Source: Isochrysis galbana
Taxonomy: Eukaryota; Haptophyta; Isochrysidales; Isochrysidaceae
Assembly: GCA_018136815.1 (NCBI GenBank)
Contig: JADDIW010000035.1
Span: 1-24,931, forward strand
Direction: 5' to 3'
Length of the DNA stretch: 24,931 nucleotides
How positions within the stretch are numbered: the stretch's first letter is position 1; the number at the start of each line of letters is the position of its first letter. Below, piece after piece: positions 9,936-18,673 of this stretch. The notes beneath the pieces were generated by a model. That model searched no databases, had not been told where the DNA came from, and saw only the letters and a list, made by a program, of their open reading frames with translations. The position numbers and the translations under genes are program-made.

Positions 9936-10859
9936 ATGGGACGGCCGCCACCGGTGGGCACGCGTACTCCTGCCGCCGTGAGCGAGGCAGTGGAGGAGCT
10001 GCGCACGGAGCAGGTGCTACTGTACGAGCCCTCACACTTCTCTCTCGTGCAGTCCGCCGCCGCCCTCCTCGAGTGCGCTGAGGGAGAGGCGCTGAGTCAG
10101 GTACACACTCGGCCGCTGCCCTCAGCACCGCCGCTCTGCCCCACGCTCCACCACGCCTTCCGGTTGGGCGGCAGGAAGGTGCCCGGGAAGTGGCGCGCGG
10201 TAATGGGTCCGCAACGCAACAGGAAAGTGCTACAACGCCTATGGGCATCTGAACAGTACCGGCGGTGGCTCGAGAGCTATGACGAGTGGGTCCGTGCTGT
10301 GGTGCTGCCTGCAGTGGGCGAGAGCATTTACTACCAGCGGCCGCCGACACTGCGCGTCGCGATGCCTAGCCATGCCGCAACGATCGGCGTGCATCGAGAC
10401 ATTGACTACGATAATCATCATGCTGCTGAGATCAACTTCTGGTGCCCGCTGACACCTGTTCTTGGCTCCAGCGCGCTACACCTCGAAACAGCTCCCAATG
10501 CGGGCGACTTTCGGCCTGTGCCCCTCAACGTGGGGCAAGTGCTCCGCTTCAATGGGTCGCTCTGCCGACATTTCACCGTACCCAATCAAACCGATGCCAC
10601 GCGCGTCTCTTTCGATCTGCGTTGTATTCCTGTCTCCGCCCTTGCAGAGGACGAGGCACCACAGTTCATTGGTGACTACAAATGTGAACTAATGACATTT
10701 GGCGGGAGCCTGCCGTCCAAGGAGCAGCAGCCATCACCACGGGTCAGGGTGACGATCACGCCAATTTGGAGAGCGGTGGCAAAGGGTCCTCCCATATTGC
10801 GAACTGCAGTTGCAGTGTCTGCTTTTGATAAGTCACTAGATGAGACAATCTGTTTATGA
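9936..10859 (+). CDS. StrG-like Fe(II)/2-oxoglutarate-dependent dioxygenase, single exon
   Basis: A 307-residue soluble oxygenase of the cupin-fold Fe(II)/2OG class, resembling the StrG-type enzymes named from streptomycin gene clusters. Visible active-site elements are GVHRDIDY (His153, Asp155), a following EINFWCPLTPVLGSSALHLE strand pair, DFRPVPLNVGQVLRFNGSLCRHFT (His212 as third iron ligand) and TRVSFDLRCIP (Arg223 for 2-oxoglutarate). The N-terminal ~140 residues are the less conserved helical part. The frame is open further upstream, but the first ATG is at 9936. There are no introns, unlike the other four recognised genes, and no signal peptide. The substrate is unknown; in this family it can be a sugar, an amino acid or a small metabolite. 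Horizontal acquisition is possible but unproven. Confidence 0.85.
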   Translation: MGRPPPVGTRTPAAVSEAVEELRTEQVLLYEPSHFSLVQSAAALLECAEGEALSQVHTRPLPSAPPLCPTLHHAFRLGGRKVPGKWRAVMGPQRNRKVLQRLWASEQYRRWLESYDEWVRAVVLPAVGESIYYQRPPTLRVAMPSHAATIGVHRDIDYDNHHAAEINFWCPLTPVLGSSALHLETAPNAGDFRPVPLNVGQVLRFNGSLCRHFTVPNQTDATRVSFDLRCIPVSALAEDEAPQFIGDYKCELMTFGGSLPSKEQQPSPRVRVTITPIWRAVAKGPPILRTAVAVSAFDKSLDETICL

Positions 10860-11246
10860 GAGCTTGACGAGGTATTGAGAGGTTCATTTTCATGCGAGGG
10901 ACAAATATTAAATTAAAATAATCAAATTCTTAATAGTCTCACCGCACACTAATCTTATGATTGGTCGCCATGGAGGGGGGCCTCGCGACCCCCCCACTCT
11001 CTCGACTCCCCTCATGGGGGGCGAGAACCATCCACCCCCCTGCGATGCCTCTTGGCATGTAGGGGGGACTCACCCAGACTGCCCAGACTCTCTCTGAGAG
11101 TCGGGCACAGATCGCACGCCCTGGCCCGCGTTGGCCTACTTCTCGCTCTGACCAACTCCTCCTCCCCCTGGGCCCCCCTCATCAGGAGCCCCCAGCCAGC
11201 TCTAGTCAACCTGCTAACAGGCAGTGCCCCCTCCCCTCGGTAGCAC
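10860..11246. other. Intergenic region 3' of the dioxygenase gene
   Basis: An AT-rich segment directly follows the stop (ATTAAATTAAAATAATC near 10907). Then come G/C homopolymer-rich blocks (10973-11070) and a C/T-rich stretch leading into the RT fragment. No gene is supported on either strand. Confidence 0.5.
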
Positions 11247-11530
11247 TTGGGCCCTCTCCCTCTCACCGTGGAGGCTATCGATCGTCTCTCGCGAGGCCAA
11301 GGTTCCAGGGACTCGCTCTTTTTGTGCCTCCTGGACCTGGCCTCTGGCTTTTGGTGCATGCCGATCAAAGAGTCGGACAAGCCTATCACGGCTTTCCGCA
11401 CTCCTCGGCAGAGAAGATACGAGTTCAACTACTTACCGTTCGGCGTGCAGTCCGGCCCCTCGTACAGTGCCGCCTCATGGACGCCGTTCTCCAAGGCCTC
11501 GCTTGGACTGTCGCCCCCGTCGGATCGTCC
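11247..11530 (+). pseudogene. Ty3/gypsy-type reverse transcriptase fragment, frameshifted
   Basis: The frame following a TAG at 11241 reads PLPLTVEAIDRLSRG, then LLDLASGFWCMPIKESDKPI, TAFRTP and YEFNYLPFGVQSGPS. This is the gypsy RT core, including the first catalytic Asp in LDLASGFW. Near 11465-11470 the frame breaks, and the expected continuation (CRLMDAVLQGLAW) appears in another frame, consistent with a single-base loss. The homology stops before the YxDD catalytic box. It is a dead internal fragment without LTRs. Confidence 0.8.
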
Positions 11531-11747
11531 GTAGGGCCAGGCCAGGATTTCGGAAATTTTTTTCGAAATTTGGGCAACTATTTCTTGTACGTGGTCATTT
11601 CGTTCAAAATTTCGCGAAATATAGGTACTTTGGGAGGGGGCGAGGAGAATACCGAGGGGGGGGGGGGGTAATACATTGGGGGGGGGGCGCGTGGGAGCGG
11701 GAAGTGGGAGGCGGGAAGCGGAGAAAGGGGGGCACGAGCCAGCGCTC
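11531..11747. other. AT-rich palindromic patch and G-runs between RT and gag-like fragments
   Basis: Contains AAATTTTTTTCGAAATTT (11558-11575) and the perfect 12-base palindrome ATTTCGCGAAAT (about 11609-11620), followed by three G runs. No coding signal. Confidence 0.5.
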
Positions 11748-12300
11748 ATGCCCCAAGGTCCGGCCCATGCTGGTGGCAACACGCAGGCCACGGTGACGAT
11801 AGAGAGTGAGAGCGAGGGCGACAGCCGAAGGTTCATCTCAGTGACGGCCACGAGCTCGTCGTCGACGTCCACGTCCGCCACTGCCACTGCAACGGCGTGC
11901 ATGCGATGGCGAGAGCTGTTCGCCTCTGCACGCGCGGAACGAGGCGAGCAGGAGCAAGAGCCGGAGCAAGAACGGGAAAAATGGTCGGCGACCGAGGAAT
12001 GCGAGGAAGAGCAGGATGAGGTGGCTCGGGCTGTGAGGACACAGACTCTCGCGCGCATCCATCGCCGTCGCAAGATGAAGTTGAAGCCGCCGGCGGGCAA
12101 GCGCGGACGCCAGATGGCACCGCGCCAAAGCGTAGAGCCCAAAGTATCCCCCCATGGGCGAACTAAGTATAAACTTAGTTCCCAGCCCGCCATTCCATCA
12201 CTTCCGGCCATCTTCGCCGCGCCTTCCGCCGCCCGTTTCCCTTCCGTATCATCGCATATCGAGCCAGTGGTCATGCTCGATCCGTCACCCCCCCCTCCCC
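11748..12300 (+). pseudogene. Gag-like retrotransposon ORF segment
   Basis: The frame from ATG 11748 encodes a Ser/Thr-rich then Glu/Arg-rich protein with a basic patch (HRRRKMKLKPPAGKRGR), followed by QPAIPSLPAIFAAPSAARFP and SSHIEPVVMLDPS. The last part is nearly repeated on the minus strand at about 23947-23838, which shows it belongs to a dispersed element. Past about 12300 the reading shifts to a different frame carrying the copia RT/RNase H. A perfect hairpin GAACTAAGT-ATAA-ACTTAGTTC sits at 12160-12181, exactly where homology to the 23.9-kb copy begins. The gag assignment is inferred from position and repetition, not from a recognised domain. Confidence 0.5.
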
Positions 12301-13242
12301 CGGTGGTTCGTTCCCCCCTTCCCCCTACGCCTACCGGGCTGGCGGCCTCTCACCCTCACCCTGCCCCAGAAAATCGTCGAGGCCGCCCGCCAACACCTTC
12401 CCGAGCTCCTCGACGGCCAGCCGCTTCCCCCCCTGCCCTCCGGCAAAAGACTCAACACCATGGCCGACGCTCTCACCCTCGCCCCTCGCAGCTCCCGCCC
12501 TCTCTCCCCCCTTCAAGTCCGCACCCAACAACTCCTCGGCTCGCTCAAATTCATCGAGCTCCTCCATCCCCGTCTTTCCCTCATCATCCATCGCCTCTCC
12601 TGCGTCATGTCCTCGCCGCCACCCGAGGCCTACGACGTTGCACGCGCCGCCCTCGCCACCGCCTTCGCCGAGCGCGACGTCGGCATCACCTACGGTGGCA
12701 TAACTCTCTCCACTTCGCCTCGCTTCTCGGCCGCCATCGCCGCTCACGTCGACCTCTCCGAGCCCGCCCCAGCCACACTCGAGGCCCTCGCCGACGCCAC
12801 TTGGGGCGACCGCAACCTCTACGGCATCCTCCTCACCTTCGGCGGCGGCGCCATCCTCCATCAGACCAAGAAGCTGGCGCTCCTCGTCGACTCCTCCATG
12901 GAGGCCGAAGGCATCGCCTCCTCCAAGGCCGGCGAGTGCGTCTCGTACGCCCGCGAAGTGCTTCGAGCCCTCGGTGTCCCACTCGACGCTCCCACTCTCG
13001 TCGGCACGGACAACCTAGCCAACATGCGAGTGGGCTCCCTCCGCTCCGCACCCACCCGGGCTCGCCACTCCATGCGCCGCTACCACGCTCTCCTTCAGCG
13101 TGTAGCCGCCGGCGAAGTCGCTCTCCGCCACGTCAACACCGAGCACATGGCAGCCGACTTCCTCACGAAATGGCTCCCCAAGAAGAAAGTCGACGCCTGC
13201 GTCCGCTACGCCACCAATTCGTGGGCACATGTCGCAGCCTGA
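12154..13242 (+). CDS. Copia-type Pol C-terminus: end of RT and RNase H (5'-truncated retrotransposon)
   Basis: An uninterrupted 362-codon frame. Retroelement similarity starts near residue 70 and reaches the stop. The RT tail reads LLGSLKFIELLHPRLSLIIHRL then SCVMSSPPPEAYDVARAAL, the counterpart of the copia GSLMYL-TRPDI-VN-LSR-MS-P segment. RNase H follows: ALADATWGDRN, LTFGGGAILHQTKKLALLVD, SSMEAEGIASSKAGE, GTDNLANMRVGS, the His-rich MRRYHALLQR, and HVNTEHMAADFLTKWLPKKK. The acidic RNase H residues (Asp, Glu, Asp, Asp) are all in place. Integrase and most of RT are missing upstream, so the element is incomplete even though this part is open. The first ~70 codons overlap the gag-like segment in another frame and are probably not translated as part of this protein. 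The stop is followed by a polypurine tract. Confidence 0.8.
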   Translation: MGELSINLVPSPPFHHFRPSSPRLPPPVSLPYHRISSQWSCSIRHPPLPRWFVPPFPLRLPGWRPLTLTLPQKIVEAARQHLPELLDGQPLPPLPSGKRLNTMADALTLAPRSSRPLSPLQVRTQQLLGSLKFIELLHPRLSLIIHRLSCVMSSPPPEAYDVARAALATAFAERDVGITYGGITLSTSPRFSAAIAAHVDLSEPAPATLEALADATWGDRNLYGILLTFGGGAILHQTKKLALLVDSSMEAEGIASSKAGECVSYAREVLRALGVPLDAPTLVGTDNLANMRVGSLRSAPTRARHSMRRYHALLQRVAAGEVALRHVNTEHMAADFLTKWLPKKKVDACVRYATNSWAHVAA

Positions 13243-13307
13243 CAGCCCTTCTCCCTCCCCCTTTCCCTCCTTCGCACTGCTCGCTCCCCCGGTCTCCGTT
13301 TCTCGCA

Positions 13308-13552
13308 GTGGGGGGGGTGTTGCGGGTAAGGGGGAGCATTCCACGCGACGCGCTCTATTCTTGGAGCGTGTCTCGGGAACACTCTCCCCATCATGCGGTG
13401 CACTCTATTCTAAGAGCGCCCCCTCCCCTTTCCCGCCCCCGCTCTTAGCCCCCTTCCCTCTCTTCTCTTCCTCCCTGGTTCCCTCGCATGCAGCTCCAGC
13501 CTGGATCTCCTAAAAAAAACTTCTTAATAATCTCGCCGCGCGCGCGACCCTG
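13308..13552 (+). repeat. Polypurine tract and probable 3' LTR start of the copia element
   Basis: Sixty-five bases after the Pol stop lies GTGGGGGGGG (13308-13317), a typical polypurine tract, followed immediately by TGTTGCGGGTAAGG, the usual TGTTG start of a copia LTR. The segment contains two CACTCTATTCT/CGCTCTATTCT-AGAGCG units and an A-rich block (13509-13527). The right end is uncertain; ...CCCTGCA near 13552 is one candidate. No matching 5' LTR exists in the window, so the boundaries are inferred. Confidence 0.5.
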
Positions 13553-14501
13553 CACAGCCTCCCTGCAGCCACGCCCGCTTTCCTTACCACCCCTCCACCT
13601 GCCTTGCGGCGCGTCCCCTCGTGCTCTACCTAGGGGCTGGGTGAAGTAGGTTTCCAGTGGCAGACGGTGTGTACCACCGGTCCCCGACGGCTTATCGCTC
13701 TCCTTCCTTCTTCGCCGCCGGGCTACCGGTTTCATCCTAGTCCTTTTTGCGCCGGGTGCCGGGCGTCTGATGTCCGGTGTGTCTGCTGTGGGTGCCAATC
13801 TCCTTCCCTTCCTCCTATGCAACCCCAGCGGTTCCTTTTGTTTTCCCCGCCCGACGAGGCTCGGAGTCCCGTGCGCTCGCCCCACGCTTCGCCCCTCCGA
13901 CGTCCGCCCCCCCCCCCTTCTTTTCATTAGACTTTCCCTTGTTTCTCGAGTTTCCCGTGTCCCCTTCCCGGTACTCTCTCTTAGTTTGCCTGTCTCTTGT
14001 TTCTGGCGCGCTCGCTCGGAAGCAGTCCCCCGTGTCTACCCCTCGTGTGCTCCACCCCGTCTCGCTCGCTGTCATGTTCCCCGACCCCTCTGTCGTGCCA
14101 TGTAATAGGACCTCTGAGACCGCTCCCGCGTCGCTGTCACGCTCCCCTTCTCCCTCCATCCATCACACTGCTCAAGCCCAAGCACAACCGCAAGCACCTC
14201 ACACATTCACCAGCACAGCCACTCCCTTGCTACTTCGCACACCACACGCTCAGATCGTGGGGTATTGTATTTTAGCTTGATCGTTCGTCTAGCCCGGAAC
14301 GCCCCCTGACCAAGCGACTACAAGTTGCCGATTGCAGCATAGGCCTAAACTATTTTGACGAAAATGAGCCTGCGTTCACCACGGGCACCTCACGTCGAGG
14401 GAATGAATCCAAATAAATAGGGGTACAAATAAAGACGCGGTGCGCCAACTCCAAGTCTGCGGCGTAGATTGTAGCTCAAAGATTGAAGGAAGGGTCCTCT
14501 T
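13553..14501. other. Pyrimidine-rich region without identifiable gene
   Basis: T/C-rich sequence. Frames on both strands are proline/serine/arginine-rich and resemble no family. The part near 14290-14500 is probably the 3' flank or UTR of the minus-strand SET-dioxygenase gene. Confidence 0.45.
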
Positions 14502-17274
14502 TCACGCGTCGCCATCGGCGAAAAATATGGCCCAGTGCTGCATGAACATGAGAAAATCCTCGAGCTTCTCGGGGTAGATGCCCATTCGCCAAAAGGGACC
14601 CGCCAAGGAATCCCCGTTGGACGATTCCCATTCCAGACACGATTCCACCGCCGGCGGCTCGGTGCTAAAGAACATCACCAAGGCAAAGCGCTCCCCCTTC
14701 GTTACCGGGCCGACGCGGTGCGGATTTTCCCACCCAGACGAGAAGAGCATCGCCTGCCCGCGAGTCGGGGAGATTGTTTGTACGGATGACAACGCGCCGG
14801 GAGGTGGAGAGGTCACCACTTGCACTGAGTTTTCTTCAGGTGTCGGACGGCCGAAAGTGAGATCACCGCCCTCGAAATCGGCCTTTGGTGAGAGGTAGAG
14901 GATGGCAGGGTAGTGGAAGCAGCCGTACGACGACTCGTCGACATGCAACTACGTAACGCACACAGGGAGAGCACGGCGTTGAGAGATGAAAGCGCACTGC
15001 CCTGCGGAGCGCGTTTCCGGCACGTGTGTGTATGCATGATCTGCCACTAGTCTGCCTACTAACCTGGGTGTAATCAAGCACATCGGTCTTCGCCGTGATC
15101 CTTGATAGAAAAACCTGCCTCGGTGCCAGATCCCGCAGCTCGAGGCCGTACTCCATGGCGACGGCCCTGCGGCACCGCTCGACAAGCCGCAACATCCGCA
15201 GGTGAAGAGGAAGCTCGCCGCTCGCGGCCGTCGCCTTGAGGTAGAGGTTGAATGGATGGGGCACGTCGCCGGGCGGCAGCAACGGGCGAGCGAGGCTGAC
15301 GATGCGCGCGCACTCGGTAGGTGAGGCAAGCCGGTCGAAGAGCACGCGCGAGCAGCAGTCGGTACACTTGCCCTCGCCACCAGAGCATAGGCGTCCCTGC
15401 ATGGTCTGCAGCGAGACGAGCTCGTCGTCGTAGAGGCGTGCACCCGAGACATCCTCAGCCGGACGCAGGCACGTCACGTTGGTGCGGAGGACGCCCATCG
15501 TGGGGAGAGCAGCACGCATACACACCTCGTCATCCGCCACCGCTGCTCGCATCTGACGCAACACCTCAATCTGCGCCGCTTCAGCGCCGGCACCCGCGCC
15601 CGCGGCCACCGTGCGCGCCGCCTCGGCCGCCGCCTCGGCCGCCGCCACCGCGGCCTCGGCTGCGGCTGCGGCGGAGCGCAACTGGCACACGACGGCTTCT
15701 GCCCCCGCCGCAGCTTCCCTTGCCGATGTCCTAGCGCCCTGCGCGACTTTCGCCGCCATCTGTGCGGCTGAGGCTTCCGCCGCCGCCTGCGCGGCGGAGG
15801 CCTTGGCGCCTCGTGCAGCCTCGGTCGCCGCCGTAGCGGCGTCCCGCTTGGTCGTCTTGCCGGCCGGAGTCCTGCCGCCCACCGTAGCGGCCTCGGCGGT
15901 CTCGGCTACAGCCGCCGCCGAGGCTCCCTCCGCCGCCTTCGCCGCCGCCTGCGCGGCCGAGGCCTCCTCCTCCACCTGCTCAGCTGACGTATGGGAGCCT
16001 TGCGCGGAAGAGGCCGAAACTCTCATGGCGCTTGCATTCTCCGAGTCGCTGGCCGGAGTCGTGGCGTCTTCCGCAGCGGCCGCAGCCGCAGCCAAAGCAG
16101 CAGCCTCGGCCACCTCGGCTGCAACGCCGGCCTCCGCCGCCGCCTCGGCCGCCACCGCCTCCAACCCCTCCGCCGCATCAGCTTCAAGTGCGGCCAGCTC
16201 CGCTTTGGCGACCGCGACGCGTGCGCCCGCCTCGGCCTCGGCCACCACTGCTGCTGCCTTAGCACCGAGTGACGCTGCCTTGGCCGCCGTCGAGCCGGTG
16301 CGAGCGGCTCGCTCCACCGCCCGTGCAAGCTCTTGCGATGCCGCCTCGGCTTGCACGGCCGCCACTTCGGTCGCAGTGCCGTACGAGGGGTCAGTACCCG
16401 GCGCTTCGGCGAAGCCATAGTCCAGCAGCAGCCCCCCTGAGCCGCCCTCGGCCGCCCCTGCGTACTCGATGAGCACACGCTCCCCGGCACACAAGTTGGA
16501 GCGTGCGCACAGCACTGTCATCCCGTCGTCCATGATGAGCACGGGCGGCGCCTCCGCCCCCTCGTTAGCGCCGCCGCACTTGTCTCCCTCCAAGGCGCCG
16601 ACACACTCCTCCCGCAGAAGCGCCTGCTCGTCGGCGCGCATGTGGTTGGCGAGATCGAAGAACGGGACGAGCGCGAGAGCGGGTGAGCCGTCGTCGGCAA
16701 TGAAGGCAAGAGAGCGTGAGCGGACTACGCTCTCCGCCCAAAGGAAGAGCTCGACGCTCGGCGGATTGGCCACGCTGAACGGCCGCTCAGAGGCGGAAGC
16801 GGCAGTGGTGACGCGCGATATGCTCGTCTCGACGCTCCGCTGCTGCTGACGCACGCGCTCGATCAGCTGGCTTGGCATCCGCGCAAGCTCCTGCTCGGTC
16901 CAGTCGGCAAGCAGAGGTATCTCCGTAGGAAGCGTGCGCAAGTAGCACTCAAATTCGCTCCGCTCGACGCGTATGTACTCTTCGACCAGCCGGAGCATAA
17001 GCGCCTCGTGTGCCTTGAGCCCTCCCGACGCTCGCGCGTGCAGAGTGCATCGCCGCGGTACAGCGAGCAGCGGCTCACCCGCCGCGACCGCCCGCCGCAC
17101 GCAAAGGCCTCTCCCGCCGCCATCTGTATTTCCTTCCTCCACTGCGAGCGCGTCAGACACGAAGCCTCCACTGGCGCCGATCCACTCTCTCAGCCGCATG
17201 TACGGCCCCAAGCAGAGCGAGGCCACGAGGGTGGGCAGCAGAGCTAGCAGGAGAAGGGGGGAGACTGGCCGCAT
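14502..17274 (-). CDS. SET-domain methyltransferase fused to a prolyl-4-hydroxylase-type dioxygenase, two exons, secretory signal
   Basis: Exon 1 is 17274-15064 (737 codons) and exon 2 is 14948-14502. The 115-bp intron has donor CAG|gttagt and acceptor cgtag|TTG, phase 0, giving 885 residues. Residues 1-20 form a signal peptide (RPVSPLLLLALLPTLVASL). Residues ~28-290 are a SETD3/Rubisco-LSMT-type SET lysine/histidine methyltransferase: GRGLCVRRAVAAGEPLLAVP, ELFLWAESVVRSRSL, LVPFFDLANHM (Asn210-His211) and the catalytic-type Tyr286 in LLLDYGF. Residues ~300-570 are a long Ala/Glu/Lys-rich, probably helical linker. Residues ~632-840 form the dioxygenase: VLFDRLASPTECARIVSLA, VFLSRITAKTDVLDYTQ, then His739-Val-Asp741, ILYLSPKADFEGGDLTF, His814 in ENPHRVGPV and Arg824 for 2-oxoglutarate. 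All iron ligands are present. ATG 17274 directly precedes the signal peptide, and upstream is only microsatellite. The role is inferred to be modification of ER/Golgi or secreted protein. Splice sites are exact; the alternative of two separate genes is unlikely because exon 1 runs through the linker without interruption. Confidence 0.85.
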
Positions 17275-17477
17275 GAGGAGGGGGGGAGGGGGGGGAGCAG
17301 GGAGAACGAGAGAGCGAGGAGGCAAAGATGGACGAGAGGGGGGGCGTGAGGAGTGGCGGGAGAGAGGGCGGGGAAAGGGGAGGGGGCGGCGGGGAGCGCG
17401 GGAGCGCGGGAAGAGAGAAGGGGGGGGGAGGGGGGGGAGAGAGAGAGAGAGAGAGAGTTGAGAGAGAGAGAGAGAGA

Positions 17478-17510
<33 letters not shown>

Positions 17511-17880
17511 CGATTGGGAGGCAAGACAATATTGTAGAAGAGAAAAAGGGGAAGAAAGAGGTTCAGAAGAGAGAGGTAAGGGAAGGAAGGCGTCAGGAGA
17601 TGGATGGGGAGTAGATAGAGGCGATATGTTAAAGTCGACAACTCAGGTTAAAACGTTAAAACATAAGCCTGTTTTGTATTTGGTACGGGTATGGGGTAAT
17701 AAGGTAAAATAAACACGCCTTGCTAGTTTACTTTACGTTATCCTCTCTGTTCCTCTTCTCTCTCTTCTCTCTTTGTACCTCCCGCTCTCTACTTGCTATC
17801 CATCTCCTCTGCTTGCCGACTGGACCGAGCAGGAGATGGATAGCACGCCTGCACACACCGCCGGGGGGGGGGGGGGCGGA
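17275..17880. repeat. Purine-rich microsatellite upstream of the SET-dioxygenase gene, then intergenic sequence
   Basis: On the plus strand this is G/A-rich with nearly pure GA at 17438-17510; relative to the gene it is a polypyrimidine (CT) leader or promoter tract. A 14-base G run sits at 17863-17876. No gene is supported; apparent ORFs here are Arg/Glu/Gly or Leu/Ser runs. Confidence 0.7.
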
Positions 17881-17971
17881 CTTCAGGGAACTGCTCAACT
17901 TCAAGGAACTGCTCAACCTTAGGGAACTGCTCAACTTCGGGGAACTGCTCAACTTCAGGGAACTGCTCAAC
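17881..17971 (+). repeat. 18-bp minisatellite, five units
   Basis: Units of AGGGAACTGCTCAACTTC and close variants (CTTCAAGG, CCTTAGGG, CTTCGGGG) repeat head to tail about five times, with a degenerate sixth (AACTTTAGAAACTGCTCA) further on. The unit is a multiple of three, so one plus-strand frame reads repeated FRELLN. No surrounding gene is recognisable. Confidence 0.92.
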
Positions 17972-18665
17972 TGCAAAAACTTTCCAACTTTAGAAACTGC
18001 TCACCCTTCCACGTGTAACGAAACTTGTTTTCTGCATGTACGCGATGCTCTTTGGTATGGACACACACCCATCAGATTTGCAGAGTGTACGCTCAGAGGG
18101 CAGACTTGGTGCTGTGTGTGAGACGTGGATCGTGATTTCAACGAGATATCGACCCTGCCCAAAATCGAGTGAATGGAGTAAGACCACGTGTGTGTTTCAA
18201 CATGTGAAGTGTCAAGTTGAGTCAAGTAACCTCCAGGTGACAACGCGAAAGGTGTTAGCAGGGATGGGGATAATTGTAGGGCGGTCAAACAGGGCTTTTT
18301 AAGTACTAATATGGGGGAGGGGTGACATTTTTTGACCATTTTCCAAAGTCCACAACAAAACTCCCAGGGGGGCCACCTGCCGCCACGAAAATCTTCGCCA
18401 GAAAATGGTGCGATTCTCCTCCCCCCTCGCCCCTCCCTTGCACAAGCTCTGGGGCTCTACCGGTAAAGAACCGCGGCGCCCGCCGCGGGAGTGATAGACG
18501 TATTTTGAAACAGAGTATTCATCACACCGGATTCCTTATTGATCCGTCCCACTCGTCGGCCGCCCGAGATTGATCGCCTGCCTGCTGAAGGCAAGACGTC
18601 ATCTGCGCAGCCCTCAGCGCACCTCATAGTGCGCGCACACGGCCCCCTAGGCCACACACGTACCC
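17972..18665. other. Intergenic region
   Basis: No gene supported. Items seen: the motif TGTAGGGCGGTCAAACAGG (18276-18294), shared with 23493-23511, and a perfect GC hairpin CCGCGGCG-CC-CGCCGCGG (18471-18488). Confidence 0.5.
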
Positions 18666-18673
18666 GCCCTGAC

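Noticed and set aside
11429-12274. 281-codon minus-strand ORF over the gag-like region
   Set aside because: Its 5' part mirrors Ser/Thr-rich and RT coding on the plus strand; no family features.
12310-13448. Continuation of the 11676 frame as an Arg/His/Pro-rich protein
   Set aside because: Over this stretch the 12154 frame carries recognisable RT/RNase H; the Arg/His-rich frame is its out-of-phase shadow.
15611-16420. Ala/Ser-rich 269-codon plus-strand ORF
   Set aside because: Shadow of the Ala-rich linker of the SET-dioxygenase gene on the other strand.
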